From NCBI RefSeq assembly GCF_013304735.1, contig NZ_JAAITI010000002.1, forward strand, positions 1 through 64,000: a DNA stretch of 64,000 bases, given 5' to 3'. Shown in pieces: positions 9,140 through 19,293 of the stretch. The DNA is from Blautia luti. GTDB lineage: Bacteria; Bacillota; Clostridia; Lachnospirales; Lachnospiraceae. A program made the position numbers and the translations under genes. The stretch's first letter is position 1. Each line of letters opens with the position of its first letter. The notes beneath the pieces were generated by a model. The model searched no databases. It was not told where the DNA came from and saw only the letters and a program-made list of their open reading frames with translations.

Positions 9140-9936
9140 AAGAGATTACAGGCATTGTTACCTCCAGCCTTTCGGGCCTTTTGAATGCACTGGAAAAGCG
9201 ATTGGATTTCTTTATAAAATGCGGCTGCCGTGTCACCGATCACAGCCTGGAAAAGAAATTCTTTCTTCCGGCTTCAAAAGAGCAAATTGAACAGATTTAT
9301 ATTCGTGCATTAAACAAAAAAGCCATAACAGAAGATGAAGGTGCAATGTACAGAGGCTATCTGCTTACCAGGCTTGGAGAATTTTATGCAAAGCGTAATC
9401 TTGTCATGTAGCTTCATATCGGTGCAATCCGAAATAACTCTTCCAGAATGTATGAAAAACTGGGCGTTGATATCGGATGTGACAGCCAGAATGATTTTTC
9501 TTATGCAGATCAGCTGTCTGGCCTTCTTAACGCTATGGATCAAAAGAATCACCTGCCCCGCACTATTTTATATTACCTGAACCCAAAAGATGCTGCCATG
9601 CTTTCCACAATGGCAGGAAATTATCAGGGAAATGAAGAACAGATCCGCGGTAAAATTCAGCTTGGAAGTGCCTGGTGGTTCTGCGATCATAAAAACGGAA
9701 TGGAACAGCAAATGGATACGCTGTCAGATACAGGACTCATTTCCACCTTTGTTGGAATGCTCACAGACTCAAGAAGTTTCCTCTCTTTTCCAAGACACGA
9801 ATATTTCCGCAGAATTCTCTGCAATAAAATTGGAAACTGGGTAGAAAATGGTGAGTACCCCAATGATCCTGCCTATTTAAAGCAGCTAGTGCAAAATATC
9901 TGCCACGATAATGCCAAACAGTTCTTTCAGTTTTGA
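9010..9936 (+). pseudogene. uxaC: Glucuronate isomerase, C-terminal part with an amber stop
   Basis: About 308 codons matching the last two thirds of UxaC (usual length about 465): [85 protein letters not shown] in short family blocks. The N-terminal third, with the first metal ligands, is missing at the join to uxuB. At 9409-9411 a TAG interrupts the same frame between NLVM and LHIGA, where the family has glutamine, so this is probably a CAG to TAG change. UxaC, UxuB and UxuA together convert glucuronate to 2-keto-3-deoxygluconate; the pathway is broken here. It converges on the sensor kinase remnant ten bases further on. Confidence 0.87.
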
Positions 9937-9946
9937 TTTGAATCAT

Positions 9947-11353
9947 TCACTTTTCCACAAACAGGATCTTTCCAAGGGTATCCAACAGTTCCGATACAAT
10001 GATGGGTTTTGCAAGGTGGGCATTCATTCCGGCTTCATAGGAAGCTTCTCTGTCTTCATCAAAGGCATTGGCGGAAAGGGCGATGATCGGGATACGGGCG
10101 AGGGACGGATCTTCGAGAGCACGGATTTTTCTGGCGGCAGTATAACCATCCATAACCGGCATCTACAAAACCTTTGACGATAGTCATTCCAAGTCCGGTT
10201 CCCTGGATGCCGCTGATGGTAGAATTGTTCTGGCGCTCAAATGGTACAAAAATTTTCTCCAGAAATTCCCGGCTCATACCACAACCGTTGTCTTTTACAT
10301 GGATTTCGTAATTGCCGTATCCTACCTGTTCCCATGCAGTCTGGATTATGCAAAGGGAGATCTTTCCTCCGTTCGGAGTATACTTTACAGCGTTGCCAAG
10401 AAGATTCACCAGAATTTCCTTTACACGAAGTTTGTCACAGTATATATACAGATCCCGGACCTTCCAGATATCAATGGTAAATTCCTGTTTCTTTTTCAGC
10501 GCCTGTTCCCGGATGATAACATCCGTCTCATTGACAATATCTATGATGCTGCATACGGTTTCCTCCAGTTTCGTCTGACCGCTTTCAATCCGACTGATCT
10601 CCAGCACTTCATTTACAATTCCAAGAAGATGATTTCCCGAAATCCGGATTTTTTTCAGATAGTCCTGTATTTTTGCGGTATCATTACCTGCCTGGATCGC
10701 AAGATCTGTAAAACCAAGTACTGCATTCATAGGGGTGCGGATGTCGTGAGACATATTCTGGAGGAATACTTTTTTGGCGATGGATGCCTGGTTTGCCGCA
10801 CCAAGGGCTTTTTCCATTTTTCAAGAGAAGTGGTCATGCGCTGATCATTTTTCAGAGTTCCAATCTTTTTCCCATGATAGGAACTGATATTTCCACACTG
10901 CATGGAATTGTCGTTTTCATCCTTGTAAATATAGAATGTCTCGTTGATCATTTCAGCGTCCGGGTAACTGATAAGATCTTCACGGTCTTTTGAGTAAGCC
11001 ACACCGGCCATCAGATCGATGTCTCCATTTTTTAATTTTTCAAACAGATCATTCCATTCTCCGTAAATATACTCATATTTCCATCCTGTGTAGGAAGCTA
11101 GTTTCTGCAGATATTCATAACCGTAGCCGCTTTTTGGCGAGGTATCATCGGTTCCTTCCTGAAAATTATGAGAAAAATAATAGCCTACTTTTACAGTTTC
11201 CTGCTCTTTTGCAGAAACACTGACATTGGAAAAAACGAAAACTCCCATACAAAAAAATATGGATATCATGACAGGAAATATCTGTCTTATCGATCTAAAA
11301 ATAGAATATAGCAAAGCCTGTTTTGTGCCCTGATCTGCTCCCGTTTTGCTCAT
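9947..11353 (-). pseudogene. Hybrid sensor histidine kinase with periplasmic SBP domain, two internal deletions
   Basis: The start at 11353 (ATG after GGGGA) gives a basic n-region, a hydrophobic segment and cleavage near VSVSA. A bacterial extracellular solute-binding family 3 domain follows (VKVGYYFSHNFQEG, GYGYEYLQKLASYTGWKYEY). It stops after GTLKNDQRMT, then passes at about 10812, out of frame, into a histidine kinase (NMSHDIRTPMNAVLG with the phospho-His, NLLGNAVKYTPNGG, DNGCGM, GTGLGMTIV). A second join at about 10158 leads out of frame into the last part of a receiver domain (MPVMDGYTAARKIRAL, ALSANAF, LAKP), so the phospho-acceptor Asp is lost. Missing parts include the rest of the sensor and the membrane segment. 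Confidence 0.85.
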
Positions 11354-11401
11354 AGGAAATCCCCACATTGCCCACATTATATAAATTTCCCTGAATATCA
11401 A

Positions 11402-11509
11402 AAATAATTAAATTTATTAAACTCTTTCCATTAATATGCTGTCAATTTCCTGGAAAAAATTAATTTATACAAACAAAAATCAGGAGGGAATCTGAAATAT
11501 CGACGATAA
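11402..11509. other. AT-rich divergent intergenic segment
   Basis: About 110 bp between the sensor kinase start and the AraC-like coding frame. AT rich, with a possible ribosome site AGGAGG at about 11482-11487 for the gene to the right. No clear -35/-10 pair could be chosen. Confidence 0.4.
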
Positions 11510-12262
11510 CTTTTTGACCAAACGGAACCAAATAAACAAAACGGGACAGACAAACCGCAGGGATATGCTTATGTAGGAGCCGGTGATATCAAGCTGGATC
11601 GCAGACTTACCCATACCGGTCGGTTTACGTTTCCATCCAGTCACTATCATGGCCTGACCGTTGCTTTTGACATGGAGATCGCTTCAAAGGCACTTTCCGG
11701 TGAGGTGAGGGATTTTCCGGTGGATCTTCAAAAACTTCAGGAAAATTTCTGCCCCGGGCAGTACCCTGGAGTGATCCATGAAAAAGGAGCTGCGGAGCAT
11801 ATTTTCGGAGAACTGTATCAGGTTCCTGAAAAGATCCGGATTCCCTATTTTAAAATCAAGATCCTGGAACTTCTTTTGTACATGGACGCACTGGAACTTC
11901 CCAAAAACAGGGGAGAACGCCCCTACTTTTACAAAACCCAGGTGGAAAAGGTAAAATCCATACAGATATTTCTCACTGAACATATGGCAGAGAACCATAC
12001 ACTGGAAGAGCTGTCCGATCGCTTTGAGATCCCGCTTACAGGGATGAAAAACTGTTTCCGCTCCGTATACGGTACTTCCATCAAAGCCTGGCTCACAGAT
12101 TACCGGATGAACCAGGCAGCGGAACTTCTGCGTACAGACCGTGGCAAAAGTGTGGCGGAAATCGCAGGTATGGTAGGTTATGACAGTGCCAGTAAATTTG
12201 CCATTGCTTTTCGAAAAATCATGGGAATGTCCCCTCTGGAATATCGCAATGCCATTCGTTAG
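11510..12262 (+). pseudogene. AraC-family regulator of the ABC exporters, N-terminus frameshifted
   Basis: The frame is open from 11510 (TEPNKQNGTDKPQGYAYVGAGD...) to the stop at 12262, about 250 codons, but no good start lies in frame. An AGGAGG at about 11482-11487 precedes a different frame reading IDDNF. Restoring one T in the run of five at 11511-11515 would join IDDNFF to DQTEPN, so a homopolymer indel or an N-terminal lesion is likely. The C-terminal DNA-binding domain is intact (LEELSDRFEIPLTGMKNCFR; VAEIAGMVGYDSASKFAIAF; MGMSPLEYR). It ends 13 bp before the ABC exporter start and resembles regulators paired with IrtAB/YbtPQ-like exporters. Confidence 0.75.
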
Positions 12263-12275
12263 GAGGATAACTTTT

Positions 12276-14060
12276 ATGAAAAAAAAGAAAGAAAACTGGC
12301 TGCGGACTCTTCTCGGGTATGCCGGCGGTTATCGAAAGAAATTCGGACAGTCCATTGTTCTGTCCGTAATCAGTGTCACTGCCGGACTGCTCCCCTTTTT
12401 CTGTATGTACGAGATCATATGCCGGTTTGTAGATGAAACGGTAACAGCAAACACCATTCTTATATGGTGCGGACTGGCACTGCTCTCCTACTGCATCCGG
12501 ATCTTATGCTATGCAGGCTCTACCGCAGCATCCCATCAGGTAGCCTATCATGTATTGGAAGGTCTGCGCCTGAAACTTGCAGATCGTTTTCTCCATGCAC
12601 CCCTCGGAGAAGTGCAGTCTCATTCCATCGGCGAAATCAAAAATATCATGATCGACAAGATTGAAGGGATCGAGCCGCCGCTGGCACATGTTGTTCCGGA
12701 AAGTGCAGGACATATTGTGCTCCCGGTGATCAGTATTGTTTCGCTCGCAGTGATCGACTGGAGAATAGCCCTGGCATCTCTTGTTACATTTCCGGCTGCT
12801 TTTGTATGTATGGCACTCACTTTCTGGATCAGCGGAAAAAATTTCGACACGTATAACCGATCCAATGCACGGATGAACAGCATGATCGTAGAGTACATAG
12901 AAGGAATTGAGGTCATAAAAGCTTTTGGCCGTGCCGGAATTTCCTATGAGAAATATGCCCGCTCTATTACAGACTACAGAACCTTTGTGATCCAGTGGCT
13001 CTCTTCCACCTGGATTACTATGAAGCTGGCCTTTGCCCTGTTTCCGTCCACACTTCTGGGAACACTTCCCGTGAGCCTGGCGCTTGCATCAAAAGGCAGT
13101 ATCACAGCTCCACAGGCAGCACTTGCCGTAATGCTGTCCATTTCCATGGTAGGTTCCCTTGCAAAACTGGAAGTGTTTGCCAATGAAATCAAGCAGATGC
13201 AGCTGGTCGTGGAGGAGCTGGAATCCATGCTCACCATGGAAAGCCTTCCGGAGCCGGAACACCGCACAGAACCGACGGGCACAGCAGTAAAACTGGAACA
13301 GGTACGGTTCTCCTATACAGGAAAATCCGAAGAAGAAGTTCTTCACGGGCTTGATCTCACTCTTCCACAAGGAAGCTTTACCGCACTGGTAGGTCCTTCC
13401 GGCGGTGGAAAATCAACCGTGGCAAAACTGATCGCAAGATTCTGGGACGTAAGTGATGGTTCCATTACCATTGGCGGTGTGGATGTCAGAAACATGACTC
13501 TTTCACAGATCTCAGAATATGTAAGCTTTGTTTCACAGGATAATTTTCTCTTCCGCTGTTCTCTCCTTGAAAATATCCGGCTGGGAAACCCAAGTGCTAC
13601 GGATGATGAGGTAAAAGCAGCTGCCAGGGCGGCACAGTGCGAAGAATTTATCCAAAAACTTCCAAAAGGCTATGATACTCCGGCCGGTGAAGCGGGAAAA
13701 CAGCTTTCAGGGGGAGAAAAACAACGGATTGCCATTGCACGGATGATTCTGAAAAATGCTCCCATCGTTATCTTAGATGAGGCTACTGCATTTACAGATC
13801 CCGAAAACGAAGATAAGATCCAGCAAAGTATTGCAGCTCTGACAAAGGGCAAAACCCTGCTTGTGATTGCACACCGTCTTTCTACGATCAGACAGGCAGA
13901 CAATATTGTTGTGCTGCAAAATGGTTCTATTGTGGCACAGGGAAGCCAGGAAGAACTTCTTGATTCCTGCCCGTTATATCTGGATATGTGGAAAGCTCAT
14001 ATCGGAGCCCGTGAATGGGCGGTATCATCTGCCAAAAAGGAGGAAAACGCTTATGTTTAA
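12276..14060 (+). CDS. ABC transporter, fused permease-ATPase (first of a heterodimer)
   Basis: 594 aa from the ATG preceded by AGGAGG (12261-12266). The N-terminal half has six predicted membrane segments; the C-terminal half is a complete ATPase: Walker A GPSGGGKST, Q-loop region SFVSQDNFLF, signature LSGGEKQR, Walker B VILDEAT, switch AHRLSTI. This half-transporter is of the IrtA/YbtP-like exporter-fold type, usually paired with a second half encoded next to it. The partner gene overlaps the stop by eight bases but is gutted, so a working heterodimer is unlikely unless another partner exists. Substrate not predictable; siderophore or peptide roles are known in relatives. Confidence 0.92.
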   Translation: MKKKKENWLRTLLGYAGGYRKKFGQSIVLSVISVTAGLLPFFCMYEIICRFVDETVTANTILIWCGLALLSYCIRILCYAGSTAASHQVAYHVLEGLRLKLADRFLHAPLGEVQSHSIGEIKNIMIDKIEGIEPPLAHVVPESAGHIVLPVISIVSLAVIDWRIALASLVTFPAAFVCMALTFWISGKNFDTYNRSNARMNSMIVEYIEGIEVIKAFGRAGISYEKYARSITDYRTFVIQWLSSTWITMKLAFALFPSTLLGTLPVSLALASKGSITAPQAALAVMLSISMVGSLAKLEVFANEIKQMQLVVEELESMLTMESLPEPEHRTEPTGTAVKLEQVRFSYTGKSEEEVLHGLDLTLPQGSFTALVGPSGGGKSTVAKLIARFWDVSDGSITIGGVDVRNMTLSQISEYVSFVSQDNFLFRCSLLENIRLGNPSATDDEVKAAARAAQCEEFIQKLPKGYDTPAGEAGKQLSGGEKQRIAIARMILKNAPIVILDEATAFTDPENEDKIQQSIAALTKGKTLLVIAHRLSTIRQADNIVVLQNGSIVAQGSQEELLDSCPLYLDMWKAHIGAREWAVSSAKKEENAYV

Positions 14061-14600
14061 AACCATCCGGCGTATTATAAACTGGTGCGGGGAATTTAAA
14101 GGAAAACTGTATATCGGATTTGTATTTTCATTCTTTTCCAATATTTTTGCAGCCATGCCCATTATGGTAGCTGCCTATACCGTTGGCATGCTGATCTTCT
14201 TTCGATTTCTCTTTGATTATCTCAGAGCGAAATTTCAGGAGGCCATCAGTTATGAACTGATCGCCAGAGACAGGCTGGCTATCGGTGATGCACTGAAAAG
14301 AGTTTCTCTTGGATATTTTCAGCAGATGAATACCGGAAATTTCTGGATGAGGCGACCGCAAGTGTTGACCCGGAAAATGAACATCTGATCCAGAATGCCA
14401 TAACAGAACTTACCAGAGGGAAAACCATCATCACCATCGCACACCGCCTTTCCACGATCGAGCAGGCAGACCAGATCCTGGTTGTAGCGGATGGCCAGAT
14501 CGCTGAATGTGGTACACATGAAGAACTGATACGTAAGGAAGGAAAGTATCAGCAGTTTGTAAAAATCCGCGAAAAAGCAGAAGGCTGGAAGCTCAGTTAA
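14053..14600 (+). pseudogene. ABC transporter partner, most of the gene deleted
   Basis: The ATG at 14053 (AAGGAGG upstream) overlaps the end of the first exporter gene. The first 95 or so codons are an ABC exporter permease (IINWCGEFKGKLYIGFVFSFFSN, YELIARDRLAIGDALKRVSLGYFQQMNTGNF given here as fragments). At about 14343 the sequence jumps out of frame to the Walker B end of the ATPase (LDEATASVDPENE, IAHRLSTIEQADQIL) and runs to TAA at 14600. Roughly the remaining membrane domain and the Walker A to signature region are missing. A smaller in-frame loss near 14195 (VGMLI joined to FFRFLFDYL) is also possible, since an extracellular loop and helix are absent. Confidence 0.85.
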
Positions 14601-15162
14601 GCAGCTGGTTACGTATCTCCTGCATGCGGTTGTCAAGCTCCGCACTCTGAATGGCATCGGAACCTGCACGATCAGATGAAGACTCCGGTATCCGCTTGGC
14701 TTGGGATTTTTGATATAATCTTTTCTCTCTATGAGAACGATATCATCCTGTTTCAGAAAACTTTCTTCCAGTTCATAGATATTAGATATCGTCGGGAAAG
14801 GAACAGATCACCCGAACACCGGCGATGTCTTTGATATTTTCTTCAATAGAGGTAAGACTCATGGGGATATTCTTGCGCCGGATCTTTTTGGCAAGACTTT
14901 CTGGAGATTTCACACGGCTTTTGATGGCTTCGATGGGGTTCTTGTCGTATTCCAGAGAATATTCCTGATCCAGTACACGGAATTTTGTCTCAATCTCCAT
15001 GATCGCACACTGGTAATACGACATCATAAGATCAAACGGTTTCTTGTTTTTCTGAATAAGATCAAGAAATTCATCAGAAAGAAGACTTTTTCGTACAAAT
15101 TCATCTCTGCGGGATTCTCTTCTGATCCTTCCCTGTGTCATTAATTCTTCCAGATTTTTCAT
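14593..15162 (-). pseudogene. Small (p)ppGpp synthetase (RelA/SpoT domain), disrupted
   Basis: Starts at 15162 (MKNLEELMTQGRIRRESRR). The N-terminal part reads well as a YjbM/YwaC-like GTP pyrophosphokinase: IEAIKSRVKSPESLAKKI, IKDIAGVRVICSFPDD. A seven-base duplication-like insertion (gatATCTAATATCTATG) then shifts the frame; past it KDYIKNPKPSGYRSLHLIV continues in another frame. At about 14648 a further join leads to a C-terminal helix (AIQSAELDNRMQEIRNQLL) ending at 14593, with the catalytic EVQ/RT segment missing. It converges with, and overlaps by eight bases, the ABC exporter remnant. No synthetase activity is expected. Confidence 0.8.
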
Positions 15163-15263
15163 AATAATACAGATCCTTCCGTTTCGGTTATTTCTCATGA
15201 AATTTTACCATGGAAGGATCTGTATGTAAAGCGGGCGTACGCATTTGGCATCTGATATATCGG

Positions 15264-17097
15264 TTATTTCATCCATTTCTCCACAGTCCGGATGATCTGT
15301 TCTATCTGTACAGGTTTGGACATATGGTCGTTCATTCCTGCTTCTTTACATTTCTGGGCATCTTCCAGATAGGCATTGGCAGTCAATGCGATGACCGGGA
15401 TCTGTTTTGCTTCCGGGAATGGAAGCGCTCGGATTGCCCTGGCTGCGTCAAGACCATTCATCACAGGCATCTGCATATCCATGAGAATGGCATCATATGT
15501 TCCGGATGGAGCCCCCTCAAAAAGCTGTACGCATTCTTTTCCATTTACTGCCCGGACACAGTGAATGCCGTACATTTCCAATTGTTCTTCCAGAATCTCA
15601 TAATTCAGGTCATTATCTTCTGCGATCAGAAGCGTTTTTATGATTCTGGATGGCCTGAGTTTGAAGAACGGAATTTCCGCGGTTGTCTCTGATACTTCCT
15701 GCTCCCTGATAAAAGGTACATCATCTATGAGATATTTTTCCCGCCTTTTTTCCTCACTGATCACGCGGATTACAAGCAGAACCTGTCTGGCTGTTCCATC
15801 TTCCGTTCTTGACTGGACAATAAACCTGGAAAGATGCCAGTTGTTATCTGTGGCAAGGTAATCAATTGCTATAAACTCCTCTTTTTCCATGCTTTCAAGA
15901 TTTTTTTCCAGAAGCGTAAACATACGGAGATTTTCCGTGGCTGTATTCAGATGAGCACCTACGAACGCAAGCTGATGAATAAACAGTTCTGAGATTCCTT
16001 TATAAAATGATCCATTCCGATAAATCCGCTTAAATGGTCTCTGCTGAAAATAGGTGCGAGGACGCGGGAATATGTGTGATGTTTCTTCATCAGGTTGTAT
16101 TCCTGTTCCATAGGAGAAAGTTCTTCACGATCTGTAATCTGGATCGTCAATCCTTTTTTCAGTTCGTCTGTCCAATGTGGAATATCCTCTACCGCGATTT
16201 CTGAAAATAACTGTTCTTTTTCTAATATGTCGTCCTCATTTTTCCATTCACACTGAAGACAGAAGTATTCTTTTCGGTTCTTTTCTTTTTTATCAAAAAT
16301 ATATACTCGATCGGCACCACTGCATTTTCCAAGCAGTTGCAGCATTTCGTAAATTGCGCCATCCAGTTCTTCGTTGTTTTTTACACGATCGATCATGGGA
16401 AGTTCCCGCAAAATAGCGGATGCATACTCCTGCATGGCCTTTGTTCGGTTGTAATTGTCGGTCGATCTCATATTTTTCACCTTATACCTTATTCTTCCGG
16501 TATGCGGATATAACTGTTTACCAACGCATCTACCTCATCATTGATCAGTGCGTTGGTCAGTTCTGTTGGTGTCTCATAATATATGCTCTTACAGTCAAAG
16601 CCCTTTTCTCTGGCAAAATCCAGGAATGAGTCATTGTATGTATGGCGTTTCAGAAATCCGATGCGGATACCATTATAAGTAGAATAATCCCCAGGTACGA
16701 TCCTGTTATTTCCAACTTTTACATTCATACAGGTAGACGAAGTAATAGCCGGATGAGTGGAAAATGCAAACTCCTCTTCACGCTGGGGTGTTTTCTTTGC
16801 TGCAGTATAAATATCCACATCCCCGTTTCGAAGCATTTCTTCACATTGAGAAGCTGTTTTATCGTATCCAACATAAGAAAAGGTACATTGCAAATACTTG
16901 GATACATCCTGCATCATTTCATATCCATAGCCGGTTCTTTTCCCGTTTTCGTCCTGCATATGATAACAGTCGAAGGCATAGAATGCGATTTTATAATTGG
17001 GCGTTTCAGATTTGGAAATTTCAGATGCACTTACCGGATATACAGCTGAAATAATAAGCAGTATTCCCCAAATTACTCCAGTTGCTCTTTTGTTCAT
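15264..17097 (-). pseudogene. Hybrid sensor kinase (SBP-GAF-receiver) in fragments, kinase core missing
   Basis: Starts at 17097 (GAGAGG upstream, signal peptide ending near PVSASE). Fragment 1 is a family 3 solute-binding domain to a stop at 16489. Fragment 2 (16473 to 15959) is a GAF-like sensor domain (LQLLGKCSGADRVYIFD) that runs into a stop after a one-base loss in an A run (16004-16007); restoring it would give FYKGISELFIHQLAFVGAH. Fragment 3 (15923-15264) has a PAS/GAF-end segment (VISEEKRREKYL), then directly a linker and a complete receiver (LLIAEDNDLN, AILMDMQMPVMNG, ALTANAY, MSKP). The whole His-kinase and ATPase region is absent without a frame change. Regulated by the c-di-GMP riboswitch just upstream. 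Confidence 0.8.
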
Positions 17098-17122
17098 GTT
17101 GATCCTCTCCACGGGGTAAAAT

Positions 17123-17166
17123 AAAAAAAGCACCATGTTCAGACAGAGAGAACTATAGTGCTTTTG
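17123..17166 (-). terminator. Riboswitch-controlled intrinsic terminator
   Basis: On the minus strand AAAAGCAC and GTGCTTTT pair around an about 28-nt loop and are followed by a T run (TTTTTTTATTTT). It lies just after the c-di-GMP aptamer and before the sensor kinase start, so it is the likely expression platform. Confidence 0.7.
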
Positions 17167-17170
17167 AATT

Positions 17171-17238
17171 ATACAACTGGCTGCCATTTTACAGGCCCTA
17201 TAGCTTTGCGCCACAGTCTTTCGGCTGCTTTGCCCGTG
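17171..17238 (-). promoter_or_regulatory. Cyclic di-GMP-I (GEMM) riboswitch aptamer
   Basis: The minus strand reads CACGGGCAAAGC, then CCGAAAG, then GGCGCAAAGC, then GGGCCTGTAAAATGGCAGCC. These are the conserved GEMM-I blocks: GGCAAA before the first stem, the GAAA tetraloop, CGCAAAGC, and the second receptor-bearing stem. It is placed about 75 nt upstream of the sensor kinase start with a terminator between. Ligand assigned from the motif; the regulatory sign was not tested. Confidence 0.88.
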
Positions 17239-17283
17239 TTTATTTTTTTAATAATTTTAGTGTATATTTATACGGAAAATTTG

Positions 17284-19293
17284 TCAATTATTGTTTGGAA
17301 TTTTTTTCAACTGTGAAAAGGCTTTTAGCATTTCTTTTTCGCCGTAATCATCAAATTGTATCACAATGGTATCTTCGTTTTCGGAGATAATGGTTCCACG
17401 ACCGTATTTGGGATGTTCTACAAGTTGCTTCGGTGTTTCCAATTTTCGGAGTTTTTCTTCCAGGATCATCTTTTTCAGGTCCTGAAGGTGCCGGGCAGCT
17501 TCTTTTGTATCTCTTGTGGCATCTGCCGGATGGGCAAGATATTTTTCCGGAAGACTGGAAAGGTAGCGACCTGGACCTGGAAATACCCGCACAGTTCCGG
17601 GATTGATGTAAAAAGATAATTCCAGGAATTTCCCTGCTCTTGTCATTCCCACATAAAACAGTCTCCTCTCTTCCTCTTCTGTAGAAGCATCACGGCTGTT
17701 CAACGGAATCAGCCCATCATTTACACCAATGATAAATACGTGATCGAATTCCAGCCCTTTGGAGGCATGGAGCGTCATCAGTTTTACAGATTCTCCGGAA
17801 ACCGCATCTTTTTCCGGTTCCATGCCATTCAGTACAAGATCATTAAGAAAATCCCTGATACTGTGATAGGATTCCATTTTCTTTAACAGGGAAAGGATTT
17901 GCCTCCGGTTTTCTTTATAGTCGCTGGAAGACGGTCGGAGATATTTTTCCAGAGAAAGCTGTTCCCACAGATTTATGTAGTCGGAGCCTGTGTCCCGATA
18001 CTCCCACATGGCCTGAAAAAGTAAGGATTTCGAGAGAAATACGCTCCCTTGTGTAAAATTCAGAATCTCTGTCCGGGCCTTTTTTGAGGTCCATCCTTCC
18101 CCGAAAGTTTTGTCGCAAAGGACATAAGTTCCGCTGGTAAGATCCTCATGATTACTTAAAAAACGCAGTATATGAAGAAACCAGGCAAGAACCGGAATAT
18201 CCTGAATGATTTTCTTCTGAGAGATTTCATATGGGATCTGATGTTTTTCCAGAACCTTTGAGAGGATCTCTGACTGGCTCTGAAGTCTGTAAAATACTGC
18301 GATTTCTGTGAGGGGGACACCGCTTTCGTGAAGAGAACGAATCTTGTCTGCCAGATACTCTGCTTCCTGAAAAGGATCATAGTGATTTTTGACAGAGATT
18401 TTTTCTCCTTCTTCCTGTACGCCGGTAAGAGAATCACCGGATTCCTGAAATCTTCTGGAAACTGCCAGGATCGTTTGGGAAGAACGGTAATTTACAGGAA
18501 GGGATAGTTCTTCTGCGTGATACAATTCACGGAATTTATAAAAAATATTGAACATACTTCCACGCCAGCTGTAGATCACCTGATTGGGATCGCCCACTGC
18601 AAAAAGCCCGACTTCCGGTTTCTTTAATTGTCGGATTAACTCAAACTGCAGCTCATCGCAATCCTGTACTTCATCAATGATGATCCATTTCAGCTGTGGA
18701 AGAAGATGGGGATGAGCTTTTAGAAGTTCCGTAGCATTCTGCAGCAGGTCTTCGTAGCTCATTTTGTTCTGTTTCCGTTTTTCTTCTGTAAGGAGAGTTA
18801 CCAGTTTCGGAAAATCGTCCTGGTATCCGGGCTGTCTGGATGTGGCCGCCCGGTTTTTCTGATCCAGTCTTTTTCGAAGACGGTTTTTATATTTGATTTT
18901 GAGTGTATGCTGGCGGATCAGCTGGTTGGCAAGTTCCAGTTCTTCCTCAGGCAGGCAGACCTGGAAATCTTTTGTATAGCCAAGTTCTTCTATGGGAAGC
19001 ACTTCCTGAAGGAGCTTCAGGGCAATGCCGTGGAATGTTCCGTAGAAAAGAGACGAGGGGTTTTCTTCTATATTTTGGATCTTCAGCCTTTCTCTGATCT
19101 CGTTGGCTGCTTTATTTGTAAAGGTCAGAACGATCATATTTTCCAGGGGGATTTTTTTCTGCTGGTGAAGATAACGGATCTTTTCGATGAGAACCGTTGT
19201 CTTTCCGCTTCCTACATTTGCACGGACCAGACAGGCGTTATGTTCATCCAGAACAGCTTTTTTCTGATTATCATTCAGTTCCATATGTTTCAT
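17284..19293 (-). CDS. UvrD/PcrA-type superfamily 1 DNA helicase
   Basis: 669 aa. SF1A motifs: Q-motif LNDNQKKAV, Walker A ANVGSGKTT, motif Ia VLTFTNKAANEI, motif II IIDEVQDCD, motif III VGDPNQVIYSWRG, motif IV PVNYRSS, motif V LMTLHASKGLEFDHV, motif VI RRLFYVGMTRA. The tail VEHPKYGRGTIIS is the PcrA/UvrD C-terminal Tudor-like segment. Slightly shorter than PcrA (about 740 aa), so it is called UvrD-like rather than PcrA. It overlaps the end of the mrfA-like gene by about 20 bases and forms an ogt-mrfA-uvrD repair operon. Start ATG at 19293; an in-frame ATG nine bases on is also possible. Confidence 0.93.
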   Translation of the reverse strand: MKHMELNDNQKKAVLDEHNACLVRANVGSGKTTVLIEKIRYLHQQKKIPLENMIVLTFTNKAANEIRERLKIQNIEENPSSLFYGTFHGIALKLLQEVLPIEELGYTKDFQVCLPEEELELANQLIRQHTLKIKYKNRLRKRLDQKNRAATSRQPGYQDDFPKLVTLLTEEKRKQNKMSYEDLLQNATELLKAHPHLLPQLKWIIIDEVQDCDELQFELIRQLKKPEVGLFAVGDPNQVIYSWRGSMFNIFYKFRELYHAEELSLPVNYRSSQTILAVSRRFQESGDSLTGVQEEGEKISVKNHYDPFQEAEYLADKIRSLHESGVPLTEIAVFYRLQSQSEILSKVLEKHQIPYEISQKKIIQDIPVLAWFLHILRFLSNHEDLTSGTYVLCDKTFGEGWTSKKARTEILNFTQGSVFLSKSLLFQAMWEYRDTGSDYINLWEQLSLEKYLRPSSSDYKENRRQILSLLKKMESYHSIRDFLNDLVLNGMEPEKDAVSGESVKLMTLHASKGLEFDHVFIIGVNDGLIPLNSRDASTEEEERRLFYVGMTRAGKFLELSFYINPGTVRVFPGPGRYLSSLPEKYLAHPADATRDTKEAARHLQDLKKMILEEKLRKLETPKQLVEHPKYGRGTIISENEDTIVIQFDDYGEKEMLKAFSQLKKIPNNN

